Positions 18,635 through 27,657 of a stretch of 64,000 bases of DNA are shown here, in pieces (positions within the stretch are counted from its first letter, which is position 1; each line of letters opens with the position of its first letter). The translations under genes and the position numbers were made by a program. Source of the DNA: Acinetobacter kanungonis (GTDB lineage Bacteria; Pseudomonadota; Gammaproteobacteria; Pseudomonadales; Moraxellaceae); contig NZ_JAACKC010000001.1 in assembly GCF_009939195.1 (NCBI RefSeq), forward strand, positions 675,665-739,664, read 5' to 3'. The notes under the pieces are model-generated. The model did not search any database. It saw only the letters and a program-made list of their open reading frames with translations, and was not told where the DNA came from.

Positions 18635-18946
18635 TTAGCCTGAGATACCAGTAATTTTCAACTCGGTAAACCATTGACGGTGACCAGTTTGCTTACGGTA
18701 GTGTTTACGACGACGCAACTTAACGATGCGGATTTTGTCGTGACGGCCATGACCAACCACTTCTGCAGTTACTTTAGCGCCAGCTACAACTGGAGCACCG
18801 ATTTGAATGCTTTCGCCGTTTACAACCATTAATACGTCATCAAACGTAATAGTCGCGCCAGTTTCAGCTTTCAATAATTCAACTTTAAGGGTTTCACCCT
18901 CAACTACACGGTGCTGTTTACCACCGCTTTGGATTACTGCGTACAT
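18635..18946 (-). CDS. rplU: 50S ribosomal protein L21
   Basis: A 103-residue L21 starting [14 protein letters not shown], with the C-terminal [16 protein letters not shown] signature that contacts 23S rRNA. The ATG at 18946 has GGAG upstream and fits homologues; the frame is open 69 bp further but that part is non-coding leader. First gene of rplU-rpmA. Confidence 0.98.
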   Translation of the reverse strand: MYAVIQSGGKQHRVVEGETLKVELLKAETGATITFDDVLMVVNGESIQIGAPVVAGAKVTAEVVGHGRHDKIRIVKLRRRKHYRKQTGHRQWFTELKITGISG

Positions 18947-19303
18947 AATGTACTCCAAACATGCCCGTGTCGTCGTGCCGATAAAGGGATATATCGATCT
19001 TAAGACGATCGCCACTGGGGTTATACAAGGGGACAGATTTTAAGTGATTATTGAGCAAACAACAAGCCACCTTCACAAAAAAACCTAAACTCGCGCCGAA
19101 GTTAGCTTAAACCCTCTACGTCCTAAATTAAAATAGAATGAAACACATACGACTGTGTAATAAACAATAGATTTTTAAAATCAATTCGCTACTATAGTCA
19201 GCAGATACATTTTTGATGTCATCCAATACTTCGTGTGCGTATTTATTGCAATCCGCAAGCTTCAATTTGCAAGCCAGAAGCAACTGATTTAACACGTCTG
19301 TCT

Positions 19304-19332
19304 TTGCTTCTGCTTTTCGATTGCACTATATA
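19304..19332 (+). promoter_or_regulatory. predicted sigma-70 promoter of ispB
   Basis: TTGCTT and TATATA are separated by 17 bp, 53 bp before the ispB ATG. The 438-bp divergent gap 18947-19384 otherwise shows only the rplU leader and AT-rich DNA; a short inverted repeat GAAGCAA/TTGCTTC overlaps the -35. Confidence 0.45.
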
Positions 19333-19384
19333 TAGCTATGTCACAGATGAAAGCATCACTTAACCAATAGAGGTTTCTATTCCT

Positions 19385-20362
19385 ATGGCCATCGACTTTA
19401 AGCAAGATATTCTCGCCCCTGTAGCTCAAGACTTTGCTGAGATGGACACATTTATTAATGAAGGAATCACCTCTAAAGTGGCACTGGTGATGGCGGTCAG
19501 CAAACATGTGGTTGAAGCAGGCGGCAAACGCATGCGTCCGATTATGTGTTTACTGGCAGCAAAAGCCTGTGGTGCAGAAGACTTGGCGCAGCAGCGGAAA
19601 TTGGCAGCCATTATTGAAATGCTGCATACCGCAACACTGGTCCATGATGATGTTGTAGATGAATCGGGGTTACGTCGTGGTCGTCCTACCGCCAATGCTA
19701 CATGGAACAATCAAACTGCTGTTTTAGTGGGTGACTTCCTCATTTCACGTTCTTTTGATTTATTGGTCGATCTGAATAATATGACCTTATTAAAAGACTT
19801 TTCGACAGGTACCTGTGAAATTGCGGAAGGTGAAGTGTTACAACTGCAAGCACAACATCAACCTGATACCACCGAACAAACCTATTTAGATATTATTCAT
19901 GGCAAAACTTCGCGTTTATTTGAGTTGGCCACTGAAGGCGCTGCAATCTTGACAGATACATCTGAGTATCGTGAGCCCTTAAGAAAGTTTGCAGGGCATT
20001 TTGGTAATGCCTTTCAAATTATCGATGATATTTTGGATTACACGTCTGACGCTGAAACACTGGGTAAAAACATTGGTGACGATTTAATGGAAGGTAAGCC
20101 AACCTTGCCGCTTATTTCTGCATTACAACACACCACTGGCGAGCAACATCAGATTATTCGTAAGAGTATTGCGACGGGTGGCACTGCTCAACTGGAACAA
20201 GTGATTGAAATTGTACAACAGTCTGGTGCTTTAGATTATTGCCGCAAACGTGCGACTGAAGAAACTGAGGCAGCCCTAGCCGCATTGATGGCATTACCTG
20301 ATACCATCTACCGTCAAGCCTTAGCCAATTTGGCTCAATTGGCTTTACACCGAATTCAATAA
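19385..20362 (+). CDS. ispB: long-chain polyprenyl diphosphate synthase (ubiquinone side chain)
   Basis: A 325-residue trans-prenyl synthase. G-G-K-R-M-R-P, the first Asp-rich motif D-D-V-V-D with the following R-R-G-R-P, and the second motif D-D-I-L-D-Y are all present. IspB orthologues make the octaprenyl or nonaprenyl tail of quinones; Acinetobacter characteristically contains Q-9, so the product here is probably nonaprenyl (solanesyl) diphosphate. That chain length is inference from the genus, not from residues. It is divergent from rplU-rpmA, the common arrangement in gamma-proteobacteria. The gcr-like gene follows 21 bp downstream and may be co-transcribed. Confidence 0.93.
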   Translation: MAIDFKQDILAPVAQDFAEMDTFINEGITSKVALVMAVSKHVVEAGGKRMRPIMCLLAAKACGAEDLAQQRKLAAIIEMLHTATLVHDDVVDESGLRRGRPTANATWNNQTAVLVGDFLISRSFDLLVDLNNMTLLKDFSTGTCEIAEGEVLQLQAQHQPDTTEQTYLDIIHGKTSRLFELATEGAAILTDTSEYREPLRKFAGHFGNAFQIIDDILDYTSDAETLGKNIGDDLMEGKPTLPLISALQHTTGEQHQIIRKSIATGGTAQLEQVIEIVQQSGALDYCRKRATEETEAALAALMALPDTIYRQALANLAQLALHRIQ

Positions 20363-20383
20363 AGTAGAATTGCCTATTTGCTT

Positions 20384-22435
20384 ATGCATATACAATTAAA
20401 TGATGTGTTGCGAAACATGCAAGAACAGCTTGAGCGTGCTCAGGCTGTTGATCATCACTTGCTGATTGAGCTGGTTAACTTAATTCGACCCAGTGATAGT
20501 CGAAATCTAGACGAAATAGAACAAAAATTTCAGCTGTTTATTCAAACGTTGCTCATTACTCCCAATGCAGCCATTACGCTACAAAGTTATCTTCTTCGCC
20601 TGATCAATCAGTACAAGCAAACCAGTTTATTTGCCGACACAGGCATTTTATCTCTGGATGGTTTTTGGAATCAGCTCGCGCAACGTGTTGGCGCTCATTT
20701 TTTACCTTTAATTTATGATGGGACTCAGCTACAAGAATTGGTGCGTCAGGTTTTCCATCAAGCCAGCGATCATTACTGGCTTGATCAAATCTCCGAGAAA
20801 AACTGGCAACAACTGTTTCGACTCTTAAATCAGGGTCATAGCAATCAACAGGAAAAGCTCAAAATTAAAAGTGAGCTAATTAAAGCCATTACCGTAATTT
20901 CATATCGAATTAGTGGCATTGGGCTATATCCTGAATTTATTAATGCTCAACCCGAACTCACGGAATATGAATCTCCTTTTTTAGTTCAAAACCGTGAGAT
21001 TATTGAGTTTATTCAACATTATAAGAAACTACATCAGAATCGGGATGAATTTGCTGTCATTGCCCCACCCGATGCCTCACAAGCCTTGGTGATGATTGAC
21101 CAATGCCGTGATGTCGTTTCAAAAATTCGGCGCGCTACCAAACGAATTGGAGTCAGCATCAGCCTGACATATTTGCTCTCATTGCTGGAACAGTGTCTGG
21201 ACCGTGTCGAACTGCTGCTGCAATTGATTGTTGAAGAAGATGATTTTCGTTATCTGGCGATGGGGAGTCTACTCACCGATATCAGTCAGGCGATTTATAA
21301 TGAGCGTAGTGTTCGAGCATTATTGGCGAATAATAGTGAACTCATCGCCTTACAGGTGACCGAGAATGCCAGTAAAACGGGTGAGCATTACGTAAGTACC
21401 GATAAAAAAAGCTTTTGGTCGATGTATCTTTCTGCCGCAGGCGCTGGGGTGATTATTGCCATTATGGCAACCCTGAAGACCTTGGCATCACGGGTAGTCA
21501 TGGCGCCGATCATGCAAGCATTTGTCTATAGCATGAATTATTCATTCGGTTTCATGCTAATTCATATTGTGCATTGTACTGTCGCGACCAAACAACCCGC
21601 GATGACCGCAGCCGCACTAGCTGCCACAGTACAACATCGCAAAGGCTCCAAAACCGCGCAAATTGCCGAATTGGCAGCGCTGATTATTAATATTATCCGC
21701 ACCCAATTTATTGCCATTCTCGGCAATATTTCCATAGCGATTCCCGTAGCCGCTTTAATCGCTTGGCTATGGCAAATTGGCTTGCATGAGCCTTTAATGA
21801 ATCATGCCAAGGCGGCAAAAGCACTGCATGACTTAAATCCGTTCACTTCTCTCGCAATTCCACATGCAGCCATTGCTGGCGTTTGTCTGTTTTTATCTGG
21901 CCTAATTGCAGGCTATTTCGACAATATGGCGGTCTATCGAAAAGTAGGTCCAAGACTGAAAGCGCATATGCACTTAAAGCTGGTTTTGGGTCAGGAACGC
22001 TTAAATGCCTTTGCGGAATATATTGAACGTAATTTAGGTGCACTCGCCGGTAATTTCATTTTTGGCATTATGCTCGGTAGCATGGGAACCATTGGCTTTA
22101 TTCTTGGTTTACCGCTCGATATTCGCCATATTGCCTTTGCCTCTGCCAATTTTATTCAAGGCTTAATGAATATTAATGACACGCCCGATATTGGCCTGAT
22201 TATTGTTTCCTTTTTGGGTGTGCTTTTAATTGGCTTAACCAACTTGTTTGTAAGCTTTACCCTGACCATTATTGTTGCATTACGAGCACGTCGAGTACGT
22301 TTTGAACAATGGAAGCCGTTAGCAAAACTGGTCATGACCCACTTTTTAACCCGTCCAAGTGACTTTTTCTGGCCACCAAAAACGCCATTAGTTGTTGAAG
22401 AAACTACAAATACTCACAAAACTTTAAGTAAATGA
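20384..22435 (+). CDS. Gcr-type 'site-specific recombinase' membrane protein
   Basis: A 683-residue protein of the family annotated as site-specific recombinase (COG4389, gonococcal Gcr). The N-terminal 330 residues are helical and soluble. The C-terminal half has several strong hydrophobic segments (about residues 348-372, 440-465, 492-515, 548-590, 608-640). No Tyr- or Ser-recombinase catalytic motif is visible, so the annotated function looks doubtful and a membrane role is more likely. I prefer ATG at 20384 over TTG at 20378. It follows ispB by 21 bp. Confidence 0.75.
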   Translation: MHIQLNDVLRNMQEQLERAQAVDHHLLIELVNLIRPSDSRNLDEIEQKFQLFIQTLLITPNAAITLQSYLLRLINQYKQTSLFADTGILSLDGFWNQLAQRVGAHFLPLIYDGTQLQELVRQVFHQASDHYWLDQISEKNWQQLFRLLNQGHSNQQEKLKIKSELIKAITVISYRISGIGLYPEFINAQPELTEYESPFLVQNREIIEFIQHYKKLHQNRDEFAVIAPPDASQALVMIDQCRDVVSKIRRATKRIGVSISLTYLLSLLEQCLDRVELLLQLIVEEDDFRYLAMGSLLTDISQAIYNERSVRALLANNSELIALQVTENASKTGEHYVSTDKKSFWSMYLSAAGAGVIIAIMATLKTLASRVVMAPIMQAFVYSMNYSFGFMLIHIVHCTVATKQPAMTAAALAATVQHRKGSKTAQIAELAALIINIIRTQFIAILGNISIAIPVAALIAWLWQIGLHEPLMNHAKAAKALHDLNPFTSLAIPHAAIAGVCLFLSGLIAGYFDNMAVYRKVGPRLKAHMHLKLVLGQERLNAFAEYIERNLGALAGNFIFGIMLGSMGTIGFILGLPLDIRHIAFASANFIQGLMNINDTPDIGLIIVSFLGVLLIGLTNLFVSFTLTIIVALRARRVRFEQWKPLAKLVMTHFLTRPSDFFWPPKTPLVVEETTNTHKTLSK

Positions 22436-22487
22436 TTTGTTATATTTCCACTTTACAATAGAGAAATTTAACCGAGTTCACACAGGC

Positions 22488-22518
22488 TTGAAAAAAAGTG
22501 TACTGGCTAGTACACTTT
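22488..22518 (+). promoter_or_regulatory. promoter and palindromic operator of the PAP2-adeIJK unit
   Basis: TTGAAA at 22488-22493 and TACACT at 22511-22516 are 17 bp apart, a good sigma-70 promoter. The perfect palindrome with arms AAAGTGTACT (22495-22504) and AGTACACTTT (22509-22518), spacer GGCT, fills the spacer and covers the -10. This is the classic position for a repressor site; the TetR-type AdeN, known to repress adeIJK in A. baumannii, is the obvious candidate. Confidence 0.65.
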
Positions 22519-22570
22519 GATCCAGAAGTTAACTGGGGGAGGTCCGGTTAAACGAACAAGAGGTTAATGC

Positions 22571-23176
22571 ATGCCATACATGCTGTTAATTATTGGTTGT
22601 TTTTTGTTATTTTTCAGTGTCTTGATTTTGAACACTCCCGCATTACTTGCCTACGATTTTGCTATTGTCGAATGGGCGAGTACTCACCGCACTGAAGAGC
22701 TCAATCAGATCACAACCCTACTTTCAGCAGTCGGCGGCATGCCTTTCGTGCTTTTTTTGACCGTCTTATGGTGTTTAGCCTTAAGTTGGTATAAAAAATA
22801 TATTGATATATTTTTGATCTGTTTAGGATTATTGGGAAGCGGGGCAATTGCTTGGCTACTAAAATACTGGATTGCAAGACCACGCCCACCTGAAATGCTG
22901 CATTTGGTTCAGAGTTATGGGGCATCTTTTCCCAGTGCGCACAGCGTCTACGCTGCAGCATTAAGTTGTCTGGTGATTTATCTGTATCGCAACCATTCCA
23001 AGTCCTCATATATTTGTAGTTTTGCAATTGTATGGTTCATTTTAATGGGGTGCTCAAGAGTGTACTTGGGCGTGCATTTCCCTTCGGATGTCCTAGCAGG
23101 TTGGAGCATCAGTTTTATTTGGATTACCCTGCTTTATATCGTGTTTAAACAGCGTATGAAGCAAACAATAAATTAA
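22571..23176 (+). CDS. PAP2-family lipid phosphatase
   Basis: A 201-residue membrane phosphatase. The three PAP2 motifs are complete: K-Y-W-I-A-R-P-R-P-P (C1), P-S-A-H-S (C2) and S-R-V-Y-L-G-V-H-F-P-S-D (C3). About six membrane helices are present, with the active site expected on the periplasmic face. Substrates in the family include undecaprenyl pyrophosphate and phosphatidylglycerophosphate. It is followed by adeI after 32 bp without terminator and preceded by the only visible promoter, so it is probably the first gene of the efflux operon. Confidence 0.9.
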   Translation: MPYMLLIIGCFLLFFSVLILNTPALLAYDFAIVEWASTHRTEELNQITTLLSAVGGMPFVLFLTVLWCLALSWYKKYIDIFLICLGLLGSGAIAWLLKYWIARPRPPEMLHLVQSYGASFPSAHSVYAAALSCLVIYLYRNHSKSSYICSFAIVWFILMGCSRVYLGVHFPSDVLAGWSISFIWITLLYIVFKQRMKQTIN

Positions 23177-23208
23177 TTTTTAGATAATAATCTATCCGAG
23201 GTGGAACA

Positions 23209-24465
23209 ATGATGTCTGCAAAGCTTTGGGCACCTGCCCTCACCGCTTGCGCATTGGCAACAAGTATTGCACTTGTTGGTTGTAGCAAAGATCCAAAGGA
23301 TGCGCAGCAGGCTGCTGCATCTCAACAAATGCCACCGACTGAAGTGGGTGTAATTGTTGCTCAACCACAAAGCGTCGAACAATCTGTAGAGCTCTCTGGC
23401 AGAACCACAGCATTTGAAGTATCTGAAGTTCGCCCGCAAACCAGCGGCATTATTCTAAAACGCTTATTTGCTGAAGGCAGTTATGTGCGTGAAGGTCAGG
23501 CCCTTTACGAGCTAGACTCACGTACTAACCGCGCAACACTGGATAATGCGAAAGCATCCCTGTTGCAACAAGAAGCAAACCTAAGCTCATTAAGAACCAA
23601 GCTGAACCGTTATCAGCAACTGGTTTCGAGCAATGCCGTTGCCAAACAAGACTATGACGATTTAGTAGGTCAGGTCAAAGTGGCTGAAGCACAAGTCGCT
23701 GCTGCTCGCGCACAGGTGAAAAATGCTGAAGTTGACCTAGGTTATTCAACTATTCGTTCACCAATTTCAGGTCAAACCAACCGTTCAACCGTCACTGCGG
23801 GTGCATTGGTAACTGCGAATCAAACGGATCCCTTGGTGACGATTCAACGTTTAGACCCAATTTATGTGGATATCAACCAGTCTAGCGCTGAGCTTTTGCG
23901 TTTACGTCAACAATTAAGCAAAGGCAGTTTAGACAGCAGCAATAACACGCGTGTCAAACTGAAACTGGAAGATGGTAGCTACTACCCTATCGAAGGTCGT
24001 TTAGCGTTCTCTGATGCCAGTGTGAATACAGATACAGGTACAGTGACAATTCGTGCCGTGTTCCCGAACCCAAATCACTTGTTGCTTCCTGGTATGTTTG
24101 CCAATGCGCAAATCGTACAAGGTGTCATTCCAAACGCGATTCTTGTTCCACAAGCGGCAGTTACGCGTACACCTACAGGTCAAGCAGTGGCTATGATTGT
24201 AGATGCCAAAGGTGCAATTGAATCACGTCCGATCACTACAGTGGGTGTTCAAGGTCAGGACTGGATTGTGACTGAAGGCATTAAAACGGGTGAGAAAATT
24301 GTGGTCGAGGGCGTTGCCAAAGTGAAAGCAGGTCAAACTGTGACAGCGAAACCATATCAACCTCAGGCTGAAGCACCAGCTGCTTCTGCACCAGCGACTG
24401 CTGAAAAACCTCAAGCGAAACAGGCTGAATCAAACACTGAACAAAAAGCTACTTCACACGCATAA
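23209..24465 (+). CDS. adeI: AdeI, membrane fusion protein of the AdeIJK efflux pump
   Basis: A 418-residue periplasmic adaptor of the RND pump AdeIJK. The N-terminus M-M-S-A-K-L-W-A-P-A-L and lipobox L-V-G-C (Cys25) match the A. baumannii protein. Then come the lipoyl halves, a coiled-coil hairpin (about residues 105-170) and beta-barrel domains. The C-terminus is a Pro/Ala/Gln-rich tail. It links AdeJ in the inner membrane with AdeK in the outer membrane. AdeIJK gives intrinsic resistance to beta-lactams, tetracyclines, chloramphenicol, fluoroquinolones and others. GAGGTGG precedes the ATG; adeJ follows 12 bp later. Confidence 0.95.
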   Translation: MMSAKLWAPALTACALATSIALVGCSKDPKDAQQAAASQQMPPTEVGVIVAQPQSVEQSVELSGRTTAFEVSEVRPQTSGIILKRLFAEGSYVREGQALYELDSRTNRATLDNAKASLLQQEANLSSLRTKLNRYQQLVSSNAVAKQDYDDLVGQVKVAEAQVAAARAQVKNAEVDLGYSTIRSPISGQTNRSTVTAGALVTANQTDPLVTIQRLDPIYVDINQSSAELLRLRQQLSKGSLDSSNNTRVKLKLEDGSYYPIEGRLAFSDASVNTDTGTVTIRAVFPNPNHLLLPGMFANAQIVQGVIPNAILVPQAAVTRTPTGQAVAMIVDAKGAIESRPITTVGVQGQDWIVTEGIKTGEKIVVEGVAKVKAGQTVTAKPYQPQAEAPAASAPATAEKPQAKQAESNTEQKATSHA

Positions 24466-24477
24466 GGGGTAGACTGA

Positions 24478-27400
24478 ATGGCTAAATTTTTTATTCATCG
24501 CCCCATTTTTGCGTGGGTGATTGCACTGGTCATTATGCTGGCGGGGATTATCACGCTAACAGGAATGCCAATTGCACAGTATCCAACCATTGCACCACCG
24601 AAAATTTCAATTTCTGCAAACTATCCTGGTGCTTCTGCTGAAACCATTGAAAACTCGGTGACTCAGGTCATTGAGCAGCAATTAAATGGTCTAGATGGTT
24701 TGCGTTATATCAGTTCGCAAAGTTTGTCGAACGGTAGTATTGCAATTGATGTGAACTTTAACCAAGGCGTCGATGCGGATATTGCGCAGGTACAAGTTCA
24801 GAACAAACTGCAAACAGCGACAGCATCATTACCTGAAATTGTACAGCGTCAAGGGATCACGGTAAAAAAATCTGGGGCAAGCTTCTTACAGGTTGTTTCA
24901 TTTTACTCTCCTGATGGCAAACTTTCAGGTGCTGACATTAAAGACTACGTGAATGCCAACATTAAGGATCCGCTAAGCCGTGTTCCTGGTGTCGGTGAAG
25001 TTCAGGTGTTTGGTGGTCAGTACTCAATGCGTATCTGGTTAGATCCAGCCAAACTGAATACTTATCAGTTGACTCCTTCTGATGTTTCTTCTGCAATTTC
25101 AGCACAAAATGCTCAGGTTGCAGTGGGTCAATTGGGTGGTGCACCTGCAGTCAAAGGTCAAATGATCAATGCGACCATTAACTCGCAAACCATGCTGCAA
25201 ACCCCTGAACAGTTCCGTAATATTTTCCTGAAAAATACCTCTTCAGGTGCGCAAGTTCGTTTGGGCGATGTGGCACGTGTAGAATTGGGTTCAGAAACGT
25301 ATCAGTTTGATTCTAAATACAATGGTAAAGAAGCAGGTGGTATTGCGATTCGCTTATCCACTGGTGCAAACGCATTGGATACTGCTGAAGCGGTAGAAGC
25401 AGCTTTAGCAAAATTACGTCCAAGCTATCCAGCGGGTCTGAAAGATGAAATTGCCTATGACACCACGCCATTCGTTAAGTTATCGATTGAAAACGTTCTT
25501 CATACCTTAATTGAAGCTGTGGCACTGGTTTTCATCGTCATGTTCTTGTTCCTACAAAACTGGCGTGCAACGATTATTCCAACACTTGCAGTTCCTGTGG
25601 TTGTACTCGGGACATTTGCAGTCATCAACATCTTTGGCTTTACCATCAATACCTTAACCATGTTTGCTATGGTCTTGGCAATTGGTCTTTTGGTCGATGA
25701 TGCGATTGTCGTGGTGGAAAACGTCGAACGGATTATGCAGGAAGAACATCTTGATCCTGTCACCGCGACCGAAAACTCAATGCAACAGATTTCTGGTGCA
25801 TTAATCGGGATTACCAGCGTATTGAGTGCGGTATTTATTCCAATGGCGTTCTTCTCGGGCACCACAGGGGTAATTTATCGTCAGTTCTCCATTACGCTCG
25901 TGACTGCAATGATCATTTCATTAATCGTTGCCCTGACGTTCACCCCTGCACTCTGTGCAACCATCTTAAAACAGCATGATCCGAACAAGCCTGTCAGCAA
26001 TAATCCTGTTGCGCGCTTTTTCCGCTGGTTTAACCGTAGCTTTGAACGTATTTCGCAGAGCTATCAAAATGGTGTCAACCGTATGACGCATCATAAAGTG
26101 TTCTCTGGAATATTTTATGCGGTCATCATTGGTATCTTTGTATTGTTGCTGCGTAGTTTACCATCTGCATTCTTACCTGATGAAGATCAGGGTATTGTTA
26201 TGACACTGGTACAATTACCACCGAATGCATCGCTTGAGCGTACCTCAACCACGATGGATACTGTGAATGACTACTTCTTGAAACAAGAAGATAAAAGCGT
26301 TCAATCGGTATTTACCGTGGCGGGCTTCTCATTTACAGGTCAAGGTCAGAACCAAGGTATTGCCTTTGTTCGATTGAAAGACTGGGATGAGCGTACCAGT
26401 GCGGATACTCAGATTGGTGCGCTGATTGGTCGTGCAATGCGTTTGAATGGCATGGTTCAAGATGCGTCTATGATCTATCCATTACAATTGCCATCAATGC
26501 CTGAATTGGGTGTCAGCCAAGGCTTCAACTTCATGTTGAAAGACGTGAATGGTCAAGGTCATGAAAAGCTCCTTGCTGCGCGAAATGCGATTCTCGGCAT
26601 GGCAGCACAAGACAAGCGCCTAACCGCCGTTCGTCCAAATGGTATGGAAGATACACCGCAGTATCAAATCGACATTGACCAAGCGCAAGCAGGTGCAATG
26701 GGCGTAAGCTTATCTGACATCAACAACACCATGAGTATTGCTTGGGGTAGTAGCTACGTAAATGACTTTATTGACCGTGGTCGTGTTAAAAAAGTGTATT
26801 TACAAGCGGAAGCGAACAGCCGCATGATGCCTGATGACTTGAACAAGTGGTACGTGCGTAATAATGCAGGTACGATGGTTCCATTCTCTGCATTTGCAAC
26901 AGGCAAATGGACCTATGGTTCACCACGTCTTGAGCGCTACAACGGCGTATCTGCCATGAACATTCAGGGCTCTGCTGCAACTGGTGTGAGTTCGGGTGAA
27001 GCAATGCAGGCGATGCAAGAGATCATGCAAAAACTTCCATCGATGGGCTTGCAAGGCTTTGACTATGAATGGACAGGTTTATCGCTTGAAGAACAAGACT
27101 CTGGTTCTCAAGGTCCTGCGCTCTATGCATTATCTTTACTGATTGTGTTCTTCTGTTTGGCGGCATTGTACGAGAGCTGGTCTATTCCATTCTCTGTAAT
27201 GCTGGTGGTTCCACTGGGTCTGGTGGGTGCTGTGGGATTAACTTTCTTCGGTTTCCATGTCTTACACAACCCGAATCTTGCCAACAACATTTACTTCCAA
27301 GTCGCCATGATTGCCGTGATTGGTCTGTCTGCGAAAAACGCGATTCTGATTGTAGAATTTGCTAAAGAGCTTCAAGAAAAAGGTCAAGACCTGTTTGAAG

Positions 27401-27657
27401 CTACCATGCATGCAGCCAAATTACGTTTACGTCCAATCATTATGACGACCCTAGCCTTCGGTTTCGGTGTACTTCCACTTGCAGTCTCTACAGGTGCGGG
27501 TGCAGGTAGCCAGCACTCTGTCGGTTACGGTGTACTTGGTGGTGTACTAAGTTCTACACTGTTGGGTATTTTCTTCATTCCAGTGTTCTTCGTTTGGATT
27601 CGTAGTATCTTCAAATACAAACCGAAAACACAAAACAATCAGGAGCAAACATCGTGA
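24478..27657 (+). CDS. adeJ: AdeJ, RND multidrug transporter
   Basis: A 1059-residue HAE1-type RND proton antiporter, one residue from the length of A. baumannii AdeJ. It begins M-A-K-F-F-I-H-R-P-I-F-A-W-V. It has 12 membrane helices with two large periplasmic loops, and helix 4 carries the proton-relay pair in G-L-L-V-D-D-A-I-V-V-V-E-N. It works as a trimer, taking drugs from the periplasm and inner-membrane leaflet. The reading frame is intact. Its stop overlaps the adeK start by one base, indicating translational coupling. Confidence 0.97.
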   Translation: MAKFFIHRPIFAWVIALVIMLAGIITLTGMPIAQYPTIAPPKISISANYPGASAETIENSVTQVIEQQLNGLDGLRYISSQSLSNGSIAIDVNFNQGVDADIAQVQVQNKLQTATASLPEIVQRQGITVKKSGASFLQVVSFYSPDGKLSGADIKDYVNANIKDPLSRVPGVGEVQVFGGQYSMRIWLDPAKLNTYQLTPSDVSSAISAQNAQVAVGQLGGAPAVKGQMINATINSQTMLQTPEQFRNIFLKNTSSGAQVRLGDVARVELGSETYQFDSKYNGKEAGGIAIRLSTGANALDTAEAVEAALAKLRPSYPAGLKDEIAYDTTPFVKLSIENVLHTLIEAVALVFIVMFLFLQNWRATIIPTLAVPVVVLGTFAVINIFGFTINTLTMFAMVLAIGLLVDDAIVVVENVERIMQEEHLDPVTATENSMQQISGALIGITSVLSAVFIPMAFFSGTTGVIYRQFSITLVTAMIISLIVALTFTPALCATILKQHDPNKPVSNNPVARFFRWFNRSFERISQSYQNGVNRMTHHKVFSGIFYAVIIGIFVLLLRSLPSAFLPDEDQGIVMTLVQLPPNASLERTSTTMDTVNDYFLKQEDKSVQSVFTVAGFSFTGQGQNQGIAFVRLKDWDERTSADTQIGALIGRAMRLNGMVQDASMIYPLQLPSMPELGVSQGFNFMLKDVNGQGHEKLLAARNAILGMAAQDKRLTAVRPNGMEDTPQYQIDIDQAQAGAMGVSLSDINNTMSIAWGSSYVNDFIDRGRVKKVYLQAEANSRMMPDDLNKWYVRNNAGTMVPFSAFATGKWTYGSPRLERYNGVSAMNIQGSAATGVSSGEAMQAMQEIMQKLPSMGLQGFDYEWTGLSLEEQDSGSQGPALYALSLLIVFFCLAALYESWSIPFSVMLVVPLGLVGAVGLTFFGFHVLHNPNLANNIYFQVAMIAVIGLSAKNAILIVEFAKELQEKGQDLFEATMHAAKLRLRPIIMTTLAFGFGVLPLAVSTGAGAGSQHSVGYGVLGGVLSSTLLGIFFIPVFFVWIRSIFKYKPKTQNNQEQTS

